Source of the DNA: Streptomyces nojiriensis
GTDB taxonomy: Bacteria > Actinomycetota > Actinomycetes > Streptomycetales > Streptomycetaceae
DNA length: 64,000 nucleotides
Direction: 5' to 3'
NCBI RefSeq assembly: GCF_017639205.1
Contig: NZ_CP071139.1
Location: 4,961,001-5,025,000 of the forward strand
The stretch's first letter is position 1; every line of letters begins with the position of its first letter. This document shows, piece after piece, positions 52,588 through 60,718 of the stretch. Position numbers and translations under genes: made by a program. The notes beneath the pieces are model-generated. The model had not been told where the DNA came from. It ran no database searches and worked only from the letters and a program-made list of their open reading frames with translations.

Positions 52588-52620
52588 TATCTGCATGTAT
52601 GCAGATAATGCATGTGTGCA
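52588..52620. promoter_or_regulatory. Tandem MarR operator
   Basis: TATCTGCAT-GT-ATGCAGATA (52588-52607), a perfect 9+9 palindrome, and a second site TGCATGTGTGCA (52609-52620), 17 bp apart with the same core. They lie 27-59 bp upstream of the MarR start and 72-104 bp upstream of the SnoaL-like gene start, and are ideal for two dimers on one face of the helix. Confidence 0.7.
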
Positions 52621-52691
52621 GTTGCTGCGTCAGTGTAATCAACGCGGCGGCGGCCGTCATCCGCCCGTACCCGTGGACCGAGAGGCACCCC

Positions 52692-53291
52692 GTGAACACC
52701 AAGACCCTCAAGCGCGCCGCCCTCGTCACCGCCGCCCTCCTCGCCCTCGGCGCCGGCGGCGCGTACCTCTACCTCGACACCACCTCCGACGTCCGCCGCG
52801 CCGGGACGGAAACCTGCGCCGACGTCATACCGGAGGGCGCGAACCGTGCCGACGGCGAGGCCATCTGCGCCACCATCGACGCCCTCACCACCGCGTGGGC
52901 CCGCGGCGACGCGGACGCGTACGGCCGTCAGTTCACCGAGAACGCCACCTACACCACCTACGTCGGCAGCCACTACGAGGGCCGCTCCGACATCACCGAG
53001 GGCCACCGCGCGCTCTTCAAGGACTTCGTCAAGGGCACCGAACTCGCGGCGACCTTCCTCGACCTGCGCTTCCTCGGCACCGACGCCGCCATCCTCACCG
53101 GCCGCGGCGACGACTACACGGGCACCAAGCCCGGCCCCACCGAGCTCTCCAAGGTCCAGACGTACACCTTGGTCCGCGACCCGGACGGCGCCTGGCGCAT
53201 CGCCGCCTTCCACAACACGCAGCGCCGGAACGTGATGGAGCGGTTCTCCTTCCTCTTCTCGCCCGCGACGGCTCCGAAGGCGGAGCGGTGA
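52692..53291 (+). CDS. SgcJ/SnoaL-type NTF2-fold protein with membrane anchor
   Basis: A 199-residue protein starting at GTG 52692, with GAGAGG nearby. An N-terminal hydrophobic helix (LVTAALLALGAGGAYLYL) suggests an exported or anchored protein. The NTF2 domain follows: ICATIDALTTAWARGDADAYGRQFTENATYTTYVGSHYEGR, then ILTGRGDDYTGTKPG and TLVRDPDGAWRIAAFHNTQ, as in SgcJ/EcaC and SnoaL-like families. It is divergent from the MarR gene and probably controlled by it. Ligand unknown. Confidence 0.83.
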   Translation: MNTKTLKRAALVTAALLALGAGGAYLYLDTTSDVRRAGTETCADVIPEGANRADGEAICATIDALTTAWARGDADAYGRQFTENATYTTYVGSHYEGRSDITEGHRALFKDFVKGTELAATFLDLRFLGTDAAILTGRGDDYTGTKPGPTELSKVQTYTLVRDPDGAWRIAAFHNTQRRNVMERFSFLFSPATAPKAER

Positions 53292-53298
53292 AGCCCGG

Positions 53299-53757
53299 TC
53301 AATCGCAGCGCTCGACGGCGCCGGGCTGCAGTCTCAGCTCCTGGATCTGATAGCAGTCCGAGTAGACGGTGGCGATGACCGCCCCGCACGCGCACACCAG
53401 GTTGGGCCCCCACTCGCCGTCCATCCCACAGCAGTAGCCGCGGCGCATCGCGGGGTCCGGGTGCTCCTCCAGGCCGATGCCGTCGCCGGGATTGAGCACG
53501 ACGGTGCGGCTCGGACCGGACTCGACGAGCAGGCCGGACGAGTCGTCCAGGACGTACGGCGGCCCGGAGGGATCGGGGTCGACCGCGAACGTCCCCGGGG
53601 CCATCCGCACGATCGGCCGATCGGTATGCCCCTTCGCATCGGCGGCCCCGGCCACCGGCCGGTACCACCCGTCATCCGTATCCGGGTCCGGCAGCGGTCG
53701 CTCGATGACGGCCGGCGTCACCGCACGGCGGCAGCCACGGCACCGGAAGACCGTCAT
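53299..53757 (-). CDS. Hypothetical protein with Cys-rich motif
   Basis: A 152-residue protein. It begins MTVFRCRGCRRAVTP, so Cys6 and Cys9 form a C-x-x-C, and later has GYCCGMDGEWGPNLVCACGAVI, another Cys-rich zinc-ribbon-like site. A beta-rich middle lies between. It is convergent with the SnoaL-like gene, 7 bp between stops. It may bind metal and nucleic acid, but no family is recognised. Confidence 0.65.
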   Translation of the reverse strand: MTVFRCRGCRRAVTPAVIERPLPDPDTDDGWYRPVAGAADAKGHTDRPIVRMAPGTFAVDPDPSGPPYVLDDSSGLLVESGPSRTVVLNPGDGIGLEEHPDPAMRRGYCCGMDGEWGPNLVCACGAVIATVYSDCYQIQELRLQPGAVERCD

Positions 53758-53800
53758 CGCGCACCTCCTTCACAGGGCCGGTCGCGCAGACCAAAGCAGG

Positions 53801-53831
53801 AAGACCACCTACTGAATCAGTAGATGGTCTT
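53801..53831 (-). terminator. Hairpin downstream of tRNA-Pro
   Basis: AAGACCACCTACTGA (53801-53815) and TCAGTAGATGGTCTT (53817-53831), one mismatch, 15 bp beyond the tRNA 3' end on the minus strand. It fits a tRNA transcript terminator. Confidence 0.75.
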
Positions 53832-53846
53832 CCTGGTACTGCTCTG

Positions 53847-53920
53847 TCGGGGTGGCGGGATTTGAACCCACGACCTCTTCGTCCCGAACGAAGCGCGCTG
53901 CCAAGCTGCGCTACACCCCG
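53847..53920 (-). tRNA. tRNA-Pro (anticodon CGG)
   Basis: A 74-nt cloverleaf on the minus strand. Acceptor CGGGGTG pairs with CACCCCG; the anticodon arm is CTTCG-TTCGGGA-CGAAG, with CGG at the loop centre; and the T arm is GTGGG-TTCAAAT-CCCGC. The 3' CCA is not encoded; the base after the acceptor is the discriminator A. Decodes CCG, the most used proline codon in this GC-rich genome. No integrase lies next to it. Confidence 0.95.
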
Positions 53921-53959
53921 ATCGCCGCCTTGCAGCGCTTGCTGCCCTGGCGACATCGA

Positions 53960-54673
53960 TTACTTTAGCGGACCTCTCGCCGGAGACGAAATCCGGTTTT
54001 CGCGGAGCGGTCGCGGGGCCAGGGGCGGCGTCGGGCGGAAGCGGTCCGCCGTGACCAGGGCGAGGCCGAGTGCGTAGAAGGCTGCGCCCAGGACCAGCGC
54101 GTTCAGGGTCACGTGGGCGTAGCCGTACCGGGCCGCGTCGATGAAGGGGTACGTGTACCGGCGCGCCGTGCCCGGGGCGAGCAGGGCGCCGCGCAGCAGT
54201 GCGAAGGTCACGTACGTCAGGGGGTAGGCCAGCCACAGGGCGGCGTGGCGCGGGCGCAGGGTGCGCGGTGTCGTCAGGAGGAGGAAGTCCAGGAGGGCGC
54301 CGGCCGGGGTGACCGTGTGGAGGAGCTGGTCGGCCACGGCCACGGCCCTGGCGCCGGTCAGCCTGTCGAGCTCCGCGACCACGTTGAAGGGGCTGGCGGG
54401 GTTGGCGAGCACCAGGTGGAAGACGAGCCCGGTGATCAGGATGAAGAGGAGGGCCCCGCCCCGGTAGAGGGGGGCGACGTCGGGCCGGCGCTGCCGGGCG
54501 CGCGCGGCGGACAGCCCGAGGACGACCGCGACCAGGATGTTCGTCCAGATCGTGAAGTAGCTCAGGACGACGGGCACGCTGCCGTACGCCAAGTCGATGG
54601 CCGCCCCCGCCACGGCCGCCGCGGCGATCAGGCCGCGGAACACCACCGGGACGAGGCGCGACGGGGCGGTCAT
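53960..54673 (-). CDS. Pr6Pr family membrane protein
   Basis: A 237-residue protein with six hydrophobic segments, as the family name (FAR-17a/Pr6Pr) implies. Segments include VVFRGLIAAAAVAGAAIDLAY, VPVVLSYFTIWTNILVAVVLGL, LLFILITGLVFHLVLA and LVLGAAFYALGLALVTADRF. The conserved FTIWTN and a His between helices (HLVLANPASPFN) fit. No catalytic role is known. A 12-bp gap separates it from the upstream metallophosphoesterase gene, so the two form an operon on the minus strand. Confidence 0.85.
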   Translation of the reverse strand: MTAPSRLVPVVFRGLIAAAAVAGAAIDLAYGSVPVVLSYFTIWTNILVAVVLGLSAARARQRRPDVAPLYRGGALLFILITGLVFHLVLANPASPFNVVAELDRLTGARAVAVADQLLHTVTPAGALLDFLLLTTPRTLRPRHAALWLAYPLTYVTFALLRGALLAPGTARRYTYPFIDAARYGYAHVTLNALVLGAAFYALGLALVTADRFRPTPPLAPRPLRENRISSPARGPLK

Positions 54674-54685
54674 CCCGGCAGCGCA

Positions 54686-55624
54686 TTACCCCTTCGGGGT
54701 CAGCGTCAGGAGCGTCGCCTCGGGCGGGCAGGCGAAGCGGACCGGGGTGAACCGGTTGGTGCCGCAGCCGGCCGAGACGTGCAGGTACGCGCGATTGCCC
54801 TCCGCCTCGTGCGTGGAGAGCCCCTTCACCCGCTTCGTGTCCAGGTCGCAGTTGGTCACGAGCGCCCCGTAGAAGGGGATGCACAGCTGACCGCCGTGGG
54901 TGTGTCCCGCGAGGATCAGCGGGTACCGGTCGGCCGTGAAGGACTCCAGGACGCGCAGGTACGGGGCGTGCACCACGGCCATCGAGAAGTCCGCGTCCGC
55001 CTCCGGGCCGCCGGCGACGCTCGCGTAGCGGTCCCGCTTGATGTGCGGGTCGTCGAGCCCGGTGAAGGCCAGCTCCAGGCCGTCGAGCTTCAGCCGCGCC
55101 CGGGTGTTGGTGAGGTTCAGCCAGCCGGCCGCGTCGAAGGCGTCCCGCATCTCCTCCCACGGGTTGTGGACGGCGCCGACGACCGGCTTGTTGCCGTTCA
55201 GCCCGTGCCGGCCCTGGGTCCGCTCGATCAGGTAGCGCCCGGGGTTGCGCAGCCGCGGCCCGTAGTAGTCGTTCGACCCGAAGACGTACACGCCCGGGAA
55301 GGACATCAGGGGGCCCAGCGCGTCGAGCAGCTCGGGGATGCCCTCGGTGTCGGAGAGGTTGTCGCCGGTGTTCACGACGAAGTCGGGGCGCAGGCCGGCC
55401 AGCGACTGCAGCCAGGCACGTTTCTTGCGCTGTCCGCCGACCATGTGGATGTCGGACACCTGGAGCACGCGCAGCGGGCGCATCCCCTGGGGAAGGACAG
55501 GCACCGTGACCCGGCGCAGGCGGAAGGACCTCGCCTCGAAACCGGCGGCATAGGCCACACCCGCGGCCCCCACCGCAGCGATTCCGGCAGCCGCCTTCAG
55601 GGGTACTCCGTAACGCGCACGCAT
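54686..55624 (-). CDS. Metallophosphoesterase, membrane-linked
   Basis: A 312-residue protein. An N-terminal hydrophobic helix (residues 9-28, LKAAAGIAAVGAAGVAYAAG) suggests a signal anchor. The calcineurin-like fold has VLQVSDIH (Asp58, His60), FVVNTGDNL (Asp88), a VFGSNDYYGP site in place of the usual GNHD, then LAGHTHGGQL. All these are metal ligands. The GSND form is normal in this subgroup. It may act on phosphodiesters or lipids outside the membrane. Its operon partner is the Pr6Pr protein downstream. Confidence 0.88.
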   Translation of the reverse strand: MRARYGVPLKAAAGIAAVGAAGVAYAAGFEARSFRLRRVTVPVLPQGMRPLRVLQVSDIHMVGGQRKKRAWLQSLAGLRPDFVVNTGDNLSDTEGIPELLDALGPLMSFPGVYVFGSNDYYGPRLRNPGRYLIERTQGRHGLNGNKPVVGAVHNPWEEMRDAFDAAGWLNLTNTRARLKLDGLELAFTGLDDPHIKRDRYASVAGGPEADADFSMAVVHAPYLRVLESFTADRYPLILAGHTHGGQLCIPFYGALVTNCDLDTKRVKGLSTHEAEGNRAYLHVSAGCGTNRFTPVRFACPPEATLLTLTPKG

Positions 55625-55692
55625 GGACCCATCGTCTCAGACCCGGAAAACCGGTGAGCGCCACTGCCCCCGTACCTGGCACACTCACCTGC

Positions 55693-56154
55693 ATGACCAC
55701 GCTCAAGGCCAAGCTCCAGGAAGACCTCACGACCGCCATCAGGGCGCGCGACGAACTGCACTCGTCCACGCTGCGCCTGACCCTCTCCGCCATCACCAAG
55801 GAGGAGGTCGCGGGCAAGGAAGCACGTGTGCTCTCCGACGAGGAAGTCCTCAAGGTGATCGCCAAGGAGGCGAAGAAGCGCCGCGAGGCCGCGGAGGCCT
55901 TCGCCCAGGGCGGCCGTCCCGAGCAGGCCGCGCGCGAGACCGCGGAGGGCGAGTTCCTCGACACGTACCTGCCCAAGCAGCTCAGCGACGACGAGCTCGT
56001 CGCGATCGTGGCGGCGGCCGTCGAGGAGGCCAAGGCCGCGGGCGCCGAGGGGCCGCGTGCCATGGGTGCCGTCATGAAGATCGTGAACCCGAAGGTCGCC
56101 GGGCTGGCGGAGGGCGGGCGGGTCGCCGCCGTCGTCAAGCAGCAGCTCTCGTAG
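55693..56154 (+). CDS. GatB/YqeY domain protein
   Basis: A 153-residue all-helical protein, starting MTTLKAKLQEDLTTAIRARDELHSSTLRLTL. It resembles the C-terminal helical domain of GatB and the stand-alone YqeY, which may bind tRNA or RNA. KEAKKRREAAEAFAQGGRPEQA and EFLDTYLPKQLSDDEL match the family. Its role is unclear; the family is widespread and often near cell-wall or tRNA genes. ATG 55693 is preferred by alignment. It ends at a strong hairpin shared with the PBP gene. Confidence 0.9.
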   Translation: MTTLKAKLQEDLTTAIRARDELHSSTLRLTLSAITKEEVAGKEARVLSDEEVLKVIAKEAKKRREAAEAFAQGGRPEQAARETAEGEFLDTYLPKQLSDDELVAIVAAAVEEAKAAGAEGPRAMGAVMKIVNPKVAGLAEGGRVAAVVKQQLS

Positions 56155-56192
56155 GACCGCGAAGCGAAAGCGCGACGAAGAGCGCGCAGCGC

Positions 56193-56238
56193 AAAGGGGG
56201 AGGGCCCCGGCCGGTGTCGGCCGGGGCCCTCCCCCTTT
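56193..56238. terminator. Strong bidirectional terminator between yqeY-like gene and PBP
   Basis: AAAGGGGGAGGGCCCCGGCC at 56193-56212 pairs perfectly with 56219-56238, a 20-bp stem with a 6-nt loop, flanked by AAA and TTT. It serves two convergent genes. Confidence 0.9.
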
Positions 56239-56278
56239 CTTCGCGTGTCGTGTCGTGCTGTGCGCCGACCGCCGACCG

Positions 56279-58585
56279 CTACTGGTCGTCGCGGCCGCCG
56301 ATCACGCCGGCGGTGTTCGGGTCGATCGAGATCCCGGGGAACGGGGGCTGCGGCTGGACGTCGCCCGTGGCGCCCGTGGCACCGCCGCCGCCGTGTCCGC
56401 CGGTCTGACCGCCGGGGCGGCCGCCGGGCTTGCCGTCGCCGCCGGGCTTGCCGGGCCGGGTCGGGTTCGTGGTCGGCTTGTTGCCGCGCGGACCGCCGGA
56501 GGGGAGGGTCGGCTCCGGGATGCCGACCGTGACGAAGTTCCCCGACTCGCGGCCGGAGAGCGCGCCGCTGACCGCGTCCTTCCAGATCGGGCCGGGCAGG
56601 CCGCCACCGAAGACCTTCTCGAAGGGCTTGCCGCCGATCACGATGTTCTCCATCGTGATCTTCTTCGCGCCGCCCGAGCCGACCCACACCGCGCCGGAGA
56701 CGTTCGGCGTGTAGCCGACGAACCAGGCGTTGTAGCGGGAGTCCGTCGTACCGGTCTTGCCCGCGCTGTCGCGGTCGTTGAGACCGGCCCGCTCACCGGT
56801 ACCGGAGTCGACCACTCCGCGCAGCAGGGTGTTGATGGTGTCGGCCGTCTCGGTGGACATCGCCCGGTCGCACTTGGACTTCGGCACGGCGAGCGCCTTG
56901 CCGTGCGCGTCGGTGATCGACTCGATGGCGACGGGCGTGCAGAAGACACCGCGGTTGGCGAAGGTCGCGTACGCGTTGGCCATCGTCAGCGGGGACAGTT
57001 CGGCGGAGCCGAGCGCGATCGACGGGGCCTCGGGGAGCTTGGAGCCGTCGGCCGGGACCACGCCGAGCTTCTGCGTCATCTCCGTCACCGGGCAGAGGCC
57101 GATCTCGCCGATCATCTCGACGAAGTACGTGTTGATGGACTTCTCCATCGCCGTCCGCAGCGCGTACGGACCGATCTCGTCCTCGGTCTCGTTCTTCGCC
57201 GTCTGGATCTTGCCGTCGATCGGCAGGTTCAGCCACTGCGTGCCGTCGCACTTGGAGATCGGCGTCGGATAGTCGATCTTGTTCGGCGCCTGGTACACCT
57301 TGGTCGGCGGCATGCCCCGCTCTATGGCGGCCGCGGCGATGAACGGCTTGAAGGTCGAGCCGACCTGGAAGCCGAAGTTCGAGCCGCCCATCCGCTTGTC
57401 CACGGAGTAGTTGATCTGGGTCTCGTTCTTCCCGAAGCCGTACGGCTTGGACTGACCCATCGCCAGCACCCGTCCGGTGCCCGGCTGGACCATGGTCACA
57501 GCCGTCGCGATCGAGTCCTCCTGGTAGACGTGGTCCTTGATCGACTCGTTGGCCGCGTCCTGCGACTGCGGGTCCAGGGTGGTGCGTACCGTCAGGCCGC
57601 CCTGGTTCCAGACCTTCGCGCGCTCCTCGCGCGTCTTGCCGAAGGCCGTGTCGGTCAGGAAGGCGTTGCGCACGTAGTCGCAGAAGAAGCCCGCGCCCTT
57701 GACGGCCGTGATGCAGCCGTTCTTCGGCTTGGTCACCTTGAGGGTGACCGGCTTCGCCTTCGCCGCGTCCGCCTCCGCCTGCGAGACGTCCTTGGTGTCG
57801 GCCATCCGCTGCAGGACGATGTTGCGGCGCTTCGTCGCCTCCTGCGCGTCGTTCACCGGGTCGTACCGGCTCGGCGACTGCACGACGCCCGCGAGCAGCG
57901 CGGACTCCTCCAGCGTCAGGTCCTTGGCCGGCTTGCTGAAGTAGCGCTGGGCGGCGGATTCGATTCCGTACGCCTGCTGCCCGAAGTAGGTGATGTTGAG
58001 GTAGTTCTCGAGGATCTTCTTCTTCCCGAGCTCCTCCTCGACCTGGATCGCGTACTTCAGCTCGCGGATCTTGCGGCCGAGGCTCTTCTCCTGGGCCTCG
58101 CGCACCTTGGTCTCGTCGTCGCCGGCCTCTTCGACGAACACGTTCTTCACGTACTGCTGGGTGAGGGTGGAGGCGCCCTGCGCGGCGCCGCCTTCCTGCG
58201 CGTTGCGGTTCACCGCGCGCAGGATGCCCTTGAGGTCGACCGCGCCGTGTTCGTAGAAGCGCGAGTCCTCGATGGCGACGATCGCCTTCTGCATGTACGG
58301 GGAGATCGCCGTGAGCGGGACCACCTGACGGTCGCGCGAATAGATGGTGGCGATCTGGCCACCCTCGGCGTCCAGAATCGTGGTCCGCTGACTCAGCGGC
58401 GGAGTCTTTAGATTGGCCGGGATCTCGTCGAATCCCTCGACCGTCCCCTTGGCCGCCAGGCCCAGGGCGCCTGCGGCCGGAATCGCCATGCCGGCCAGTA
58501 CCACCCCGGAGAGGACGGACACTCCGAGGAACTTGGCGGCCTGCTGGCTCCCCGTGAGCCCGCCGCCCGAGCGCTTCTTTCCCAT
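56279..58585 (-). CDS. Class A penicillin-binding protein
   Basis: A 768-residue bifunctional peptidoglycan synthase. One membrane anchor lies at about residues 20-46. The glycosyltransferase domain carries the catalytic Glu106 in IVAIEDSRFYEHGAVD, then GASTLTQQYVKN and KKKILENYLNITYFG. The transpeptidase has the active-site Ser410 in GSTFKPF, Ser483-Asn485 in EKSINTYF, and Lys610 in AGKTGTT. The C-terminal 100 residues are Gly/Pro/Thr-rich and disordered, with no PASTA repeats. It builds the wall outside the membrane. Minus strand; wblA lies 385 bp upstream and divergent. Confidence 0.95.
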   Translation of the reverse strand: MGKKRSGGGLTGSQQAAKFLGVSVLSGVVLAGMAIPAAGALGLAAKGTVEGFDEIPANLKTPPLSQRTTILDAEGGQIATIYSRDRQVVPLTAISPYMQKAIVAIEDSRFYEHGAVDLKGILRAVNRNAQEGGAAQGASTLTQQYVKNVFVEEAGDDETKVREAQEKSLGRKIRELKYAIQVEEELGKKKILENYLNITYFGQQAYGIESAAQRYFSKPAKDLTLEESALLAGVVQSPSRYDPVNDAQEATKRRNIVLQRMADTKDVSQAEADAAKAKPVTLKVTKPKNGCITAVKGAGFFCDYVRNAFLTDTAFGKTREERAKVWNQGGLTVRTTLDPQSQDAANESIKDHVYQEDSIATAVTMVQPGTGRVLAMGQSKPYGFGKNETQINYSVDKRMGGSNFGFQVGSTFKPFIAAAAIERGMPPTKVYQAPNKIDYPTPISKCDGTQWLNLPIDGKIQTAKNETEDEIGPYALRTAMEKSINTYFVEMIGEIGLCPVTEMTQKLGVVPADGSKLPEAPSIALGSAELSPLTMANAYATFANRGVFCTPVAIESITDAHGKALAVPKSKCDRAMSTETADTINTLLRGVVDSGTGERAGLNDRDSAGKTGTTDSRYNAWFVGYTPNVSGAVWVGSGGAKKITMENIVIGGKPFEKVFGGGLPGPIWKDAVSGALSGRESGNFVTVGIPEPTLPSGGPRGNKPTTNPTRPGKPGGDGKPGGRPGGQTGGHGGGGATGATGDVQPQPPFPGISIDPNTAGVIGGRDDQ

Positions 58586-58970
58586 AGGGGGAAGCCTACG
58601 TTCTCATTCGCCGGACACACGCGAATGCCTTGGCCTAAGCTGTCCCCAACTGTCACAGCAGTGTGGTGCGACATCAACCCCTCGGCTTGATTTTCACCCT
58701 TCCCGAATGGGGTGGACACATGTCCGAATCTTGCCCCTCTGCTGAAGCTGAACCGACGATTACACCCGAATTGCCGCAATGGTCGGGCATGTCGCCGGAT
58801 CACTCCGTCGGGTGATCTGCCGCTTACCCATAGTCCGTTCGGACCATTCAAGATTGGGCCCGTCGGGGGTGTTGCACTGTGCCCGCCTTCCGTAACGTCC
58901 TCAACTGGCAGCGGTGAATATGCCGCTACCGCCGTGGGGGAGCCTCGATTCGGGAGAGGACGGCGCCGGG
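58586..58970. promoter_or_regulatory. Long upstream region of wblA and the PBP gene, 385 bp
   Basis: The spacer between the divergent PBP and wblA genes. It has a notably lower G+C than neighbouring genes, which is typical of a busy promoter region. A short palindrome ATTCGC-N9-GCGAAT lies at 58606-58626. No gene-like frame was found. wblA transcription is known in the genus to be under developmental control. Confidence 0.5.
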
Positions 58971-59321
58971 ATGGGCTGGGTTACCGACTGGAGTGCGCAG
59001 GCAGCCTGCCGCACTACCGATCCGGATGAACTATTCGTTCAAGGAGCGGCACAGAACAGGGCCAAGGCGGTGTGCACCGGATGTCCGGTGCGGACCGAGT
59101 GCCTGGCCGACGCGCTCGACAATCGTGTCGAGTTCGGCGTATGGGGCGGAATGACCGAGCGGGAACGACGTGCGCTGCTGCGCCGGCGTCCCACCGTCAC
59201 CTCGTGGCGACGGCTGCTCGAAACCGCACGTACGGAGTACGAGCGCAGTACGGGCATCCTCACCATGGATGCAGACGCGGAGATCGACGTGTCGTACGAG
59301 ACTTACGCGGCAGCCGGGTAG
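58971..59321 (+). CDS. wblA: WhiB-like regulator WblA
   Basis: A 116-residue iron-sulfur transcription factor. The four cluster cysteines are Cys13, Cys35, Cys38 and Cys44 (AACRTTDPDELF and AVCTGCPVRTECLADAL), followed by the GVWGGMTERERR loop, the hallmark of Wbl proteins, and a basic C-terminal segment for DNA binding. In Streptomyces WblA controls the switch to sporulation and limits antibiotic production, and this gene is in the expected place. ATG 58971 matches the usual start. It has a long 385-bp upstream region. Convergent with the ArsA-like pair. Confidence 0.93.
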   Translation: MGWVTDWSAQAACRTTDPDELFVQGAAQNRAKAVCTGCPVRTECLADALDNRVEFGVWGGMTERERRALLRRRPTVTSWRRLLETARTEYERSTGILTMDADAEIDVSYETYAAAG

Positions 59322-59350
59322 ACCACACGGCCGCCACGACGTACGAACGC

Positions 59351-60718
59351 CTACGCTCCGGCCGGAACCCCGGCCGCGAGTCGTTCTCCGATGGCCCGCA
59401 GCCCGGCGAGGTCGTGCACATCGCCGGGCAGGGCGGCCACTTCCGCCACCGCCACTTCGGGGTGCAGTGAGGTGAAGCGATCGCGTGTGCGCTGCTCACG
59501 CGCGATCACCTGCATGCGTTCGGCGTGCAGGCGAAGCAGTCCTGCCGTGATCCGGTCGACGACCGCGGTATCGCCTTCGGTGCCGGGGGAGCCTGTCTCG
59601 GGAGGGTTCGCGGTCCGGGTGGTGTGTGTGGTCCGTGTGCTGTGTGCGGTCTGCGCAGTCTCGGCGGACCCGGTGGTCTCGGCAGTTTCGGTGGGCTCGG
59701 TGGGTTCCGCGCCCGAGTCACGAAGTCCAGCTTTCCCGGACTCCTGATCGACAATGCCGCCTTCTTCAAGATTCTCTGCGGCGGCCAACGCCCGCTCGGC
59801 GGACAGCTGGTCGGCGCCACTGCCGTGCACCCGGTTCAGCACCAGGCCGGCCAGCGGCATGTTCTCCGCGGCCAGCCGTTCCACGAAGTACGCCGCTTCG
59901 CGCAGGGCGTCCGCCTCGGGGGCGGCGACCACCAGGAAGGCCGTGCCGGGAGCCTGCAGCAGTCGGAAGGTCGCGTCCGCGCGCGTGCGGAAGCCGCCGA
60001 ACATCGTGTCCATCGCGGCCACGAAGGTCTGGACGTCCTTCAGCAGCGAGGCCCCCATCAGCTTGCTGAGGGTGCCGGTCATCATCGACATGCCGACATT
60101 CAGGAACTTCATCCCGGCCCGGCCGCCCACCTTCGCCGGAGCCATCAGCACCCGGATGAACTTCCCGTCCAGGAAGGACCCGAGCCGCTTCGGCGCGTCC
60201 AGGAAGTCCAGCGCGGACCGGCTCGGCGGAGTGTCGACGATGATCAGGTCCCAGTCGTCCCGGGCCCGCAGCTGCCCGAGCTTCTCCATCGCCATGTACT
60301 CCTGCGTGCCCGCGAAGCCGGCCGACAGCGACTGGTAGAAGGGGTTGGCGAGGATGGCCCGGGCCCGCTCGCCGTCCGCGTGCGCCTCGACGATCTCGTC
60401 GAAGGTCCGCTTCATGTCCAGCATCATGGCGTGCAGTTCGCCGCCCCCGGCCCCTACGGCCTCGACCCTCCGCGGGGTGTTGTCCAGCGAGTCGATCCCC
60501 ATCGACTGCGCGAGCCGGCGCGCCGGGTCGATGGTGAGCACGACGGCTTTGCGCCCGCGCCCGGCCGCCCGTACGCCGAGCGCCGCGGCCGTGGTGGTCT
60601 TGCCGACGCCGCCCGCCCCGCAGCACACGATGATCCGCGTCTCCGGGTCGTCCAACAGCCGGTCGACCGCCAGCCGCGGCGGAGTGTCCATGCTCACGGT
60701 GCCCACCCCTTCGCTCAT
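59351..60718 (-). CDS. ArsA-like ATPase 2
   Basis: A 455-residue ATPase. Walker A is CCGAGGVGKTTTAAALG (residues about 32-48), and switch I/II segments include VVLTIDPARRLAQSMG and LIIVDTPPSRSALDFLD. From about 340 to 395 there is a Thr/Glu/Ala-rich low-complexity insert (TETAETTGSAETAQTA), then a final helix pair. ATG 60718 overlaps the stop of ATPase 1 (ATGA). In the genus this pair sits beside wblA. It lacks arsenite-specific Cys clusters, so a Get3/MinD-like membrane or protein-handling role is more likely than arsenic export. Confidence 0.9.
   Translation of the reverse strand: MSEGVGTVSMDTPPRLAVDRLLDDPETRIIVCCGAGGVGKTTTAAALGVRAAGRGRKAVVLTIDPARRLAQSMGIDSLDNTPRRVEAVGAGGGELHAMMLDMKRTFDEIVEAHADGERARAILANPFYQSLSAGFAGTQEYMAMEKLGQLRARDDWDLIIVDTPPSRSALDFLDAPKRLGSFLDGKFIRVLMAPAKVGGRAGMKFLNVGMSMMTGTLSKLMGASLLKDVQTFVAAMDTMFGGFRTRADATFRLLQAPGTAFLVVAAPEADALREAAYFVERLAAENMPLAGLVLNRVHGSGADQLSAERALAAAENLEEGGIVDQESGKAGLRDSGAEPTEPTETAETTGSAETAQTAHSTRTTHTTRTANPPETGSPGTEGDTAVVDRITAGLLRLHAERMQVIAREQRTRDRFTSLHPEVAVAEVAALPGDVHDLAGLRAIGERLAAGVPAGA

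Noticed and set aside
53817..56687. Long minus-strand open frame of 956 codons
   Set aside because: It crosses the metallophosphoesterase, Pr6Pr and tRNA genes in another frame. Such frames arise from GC-rich antisense sequence and show no protein family.
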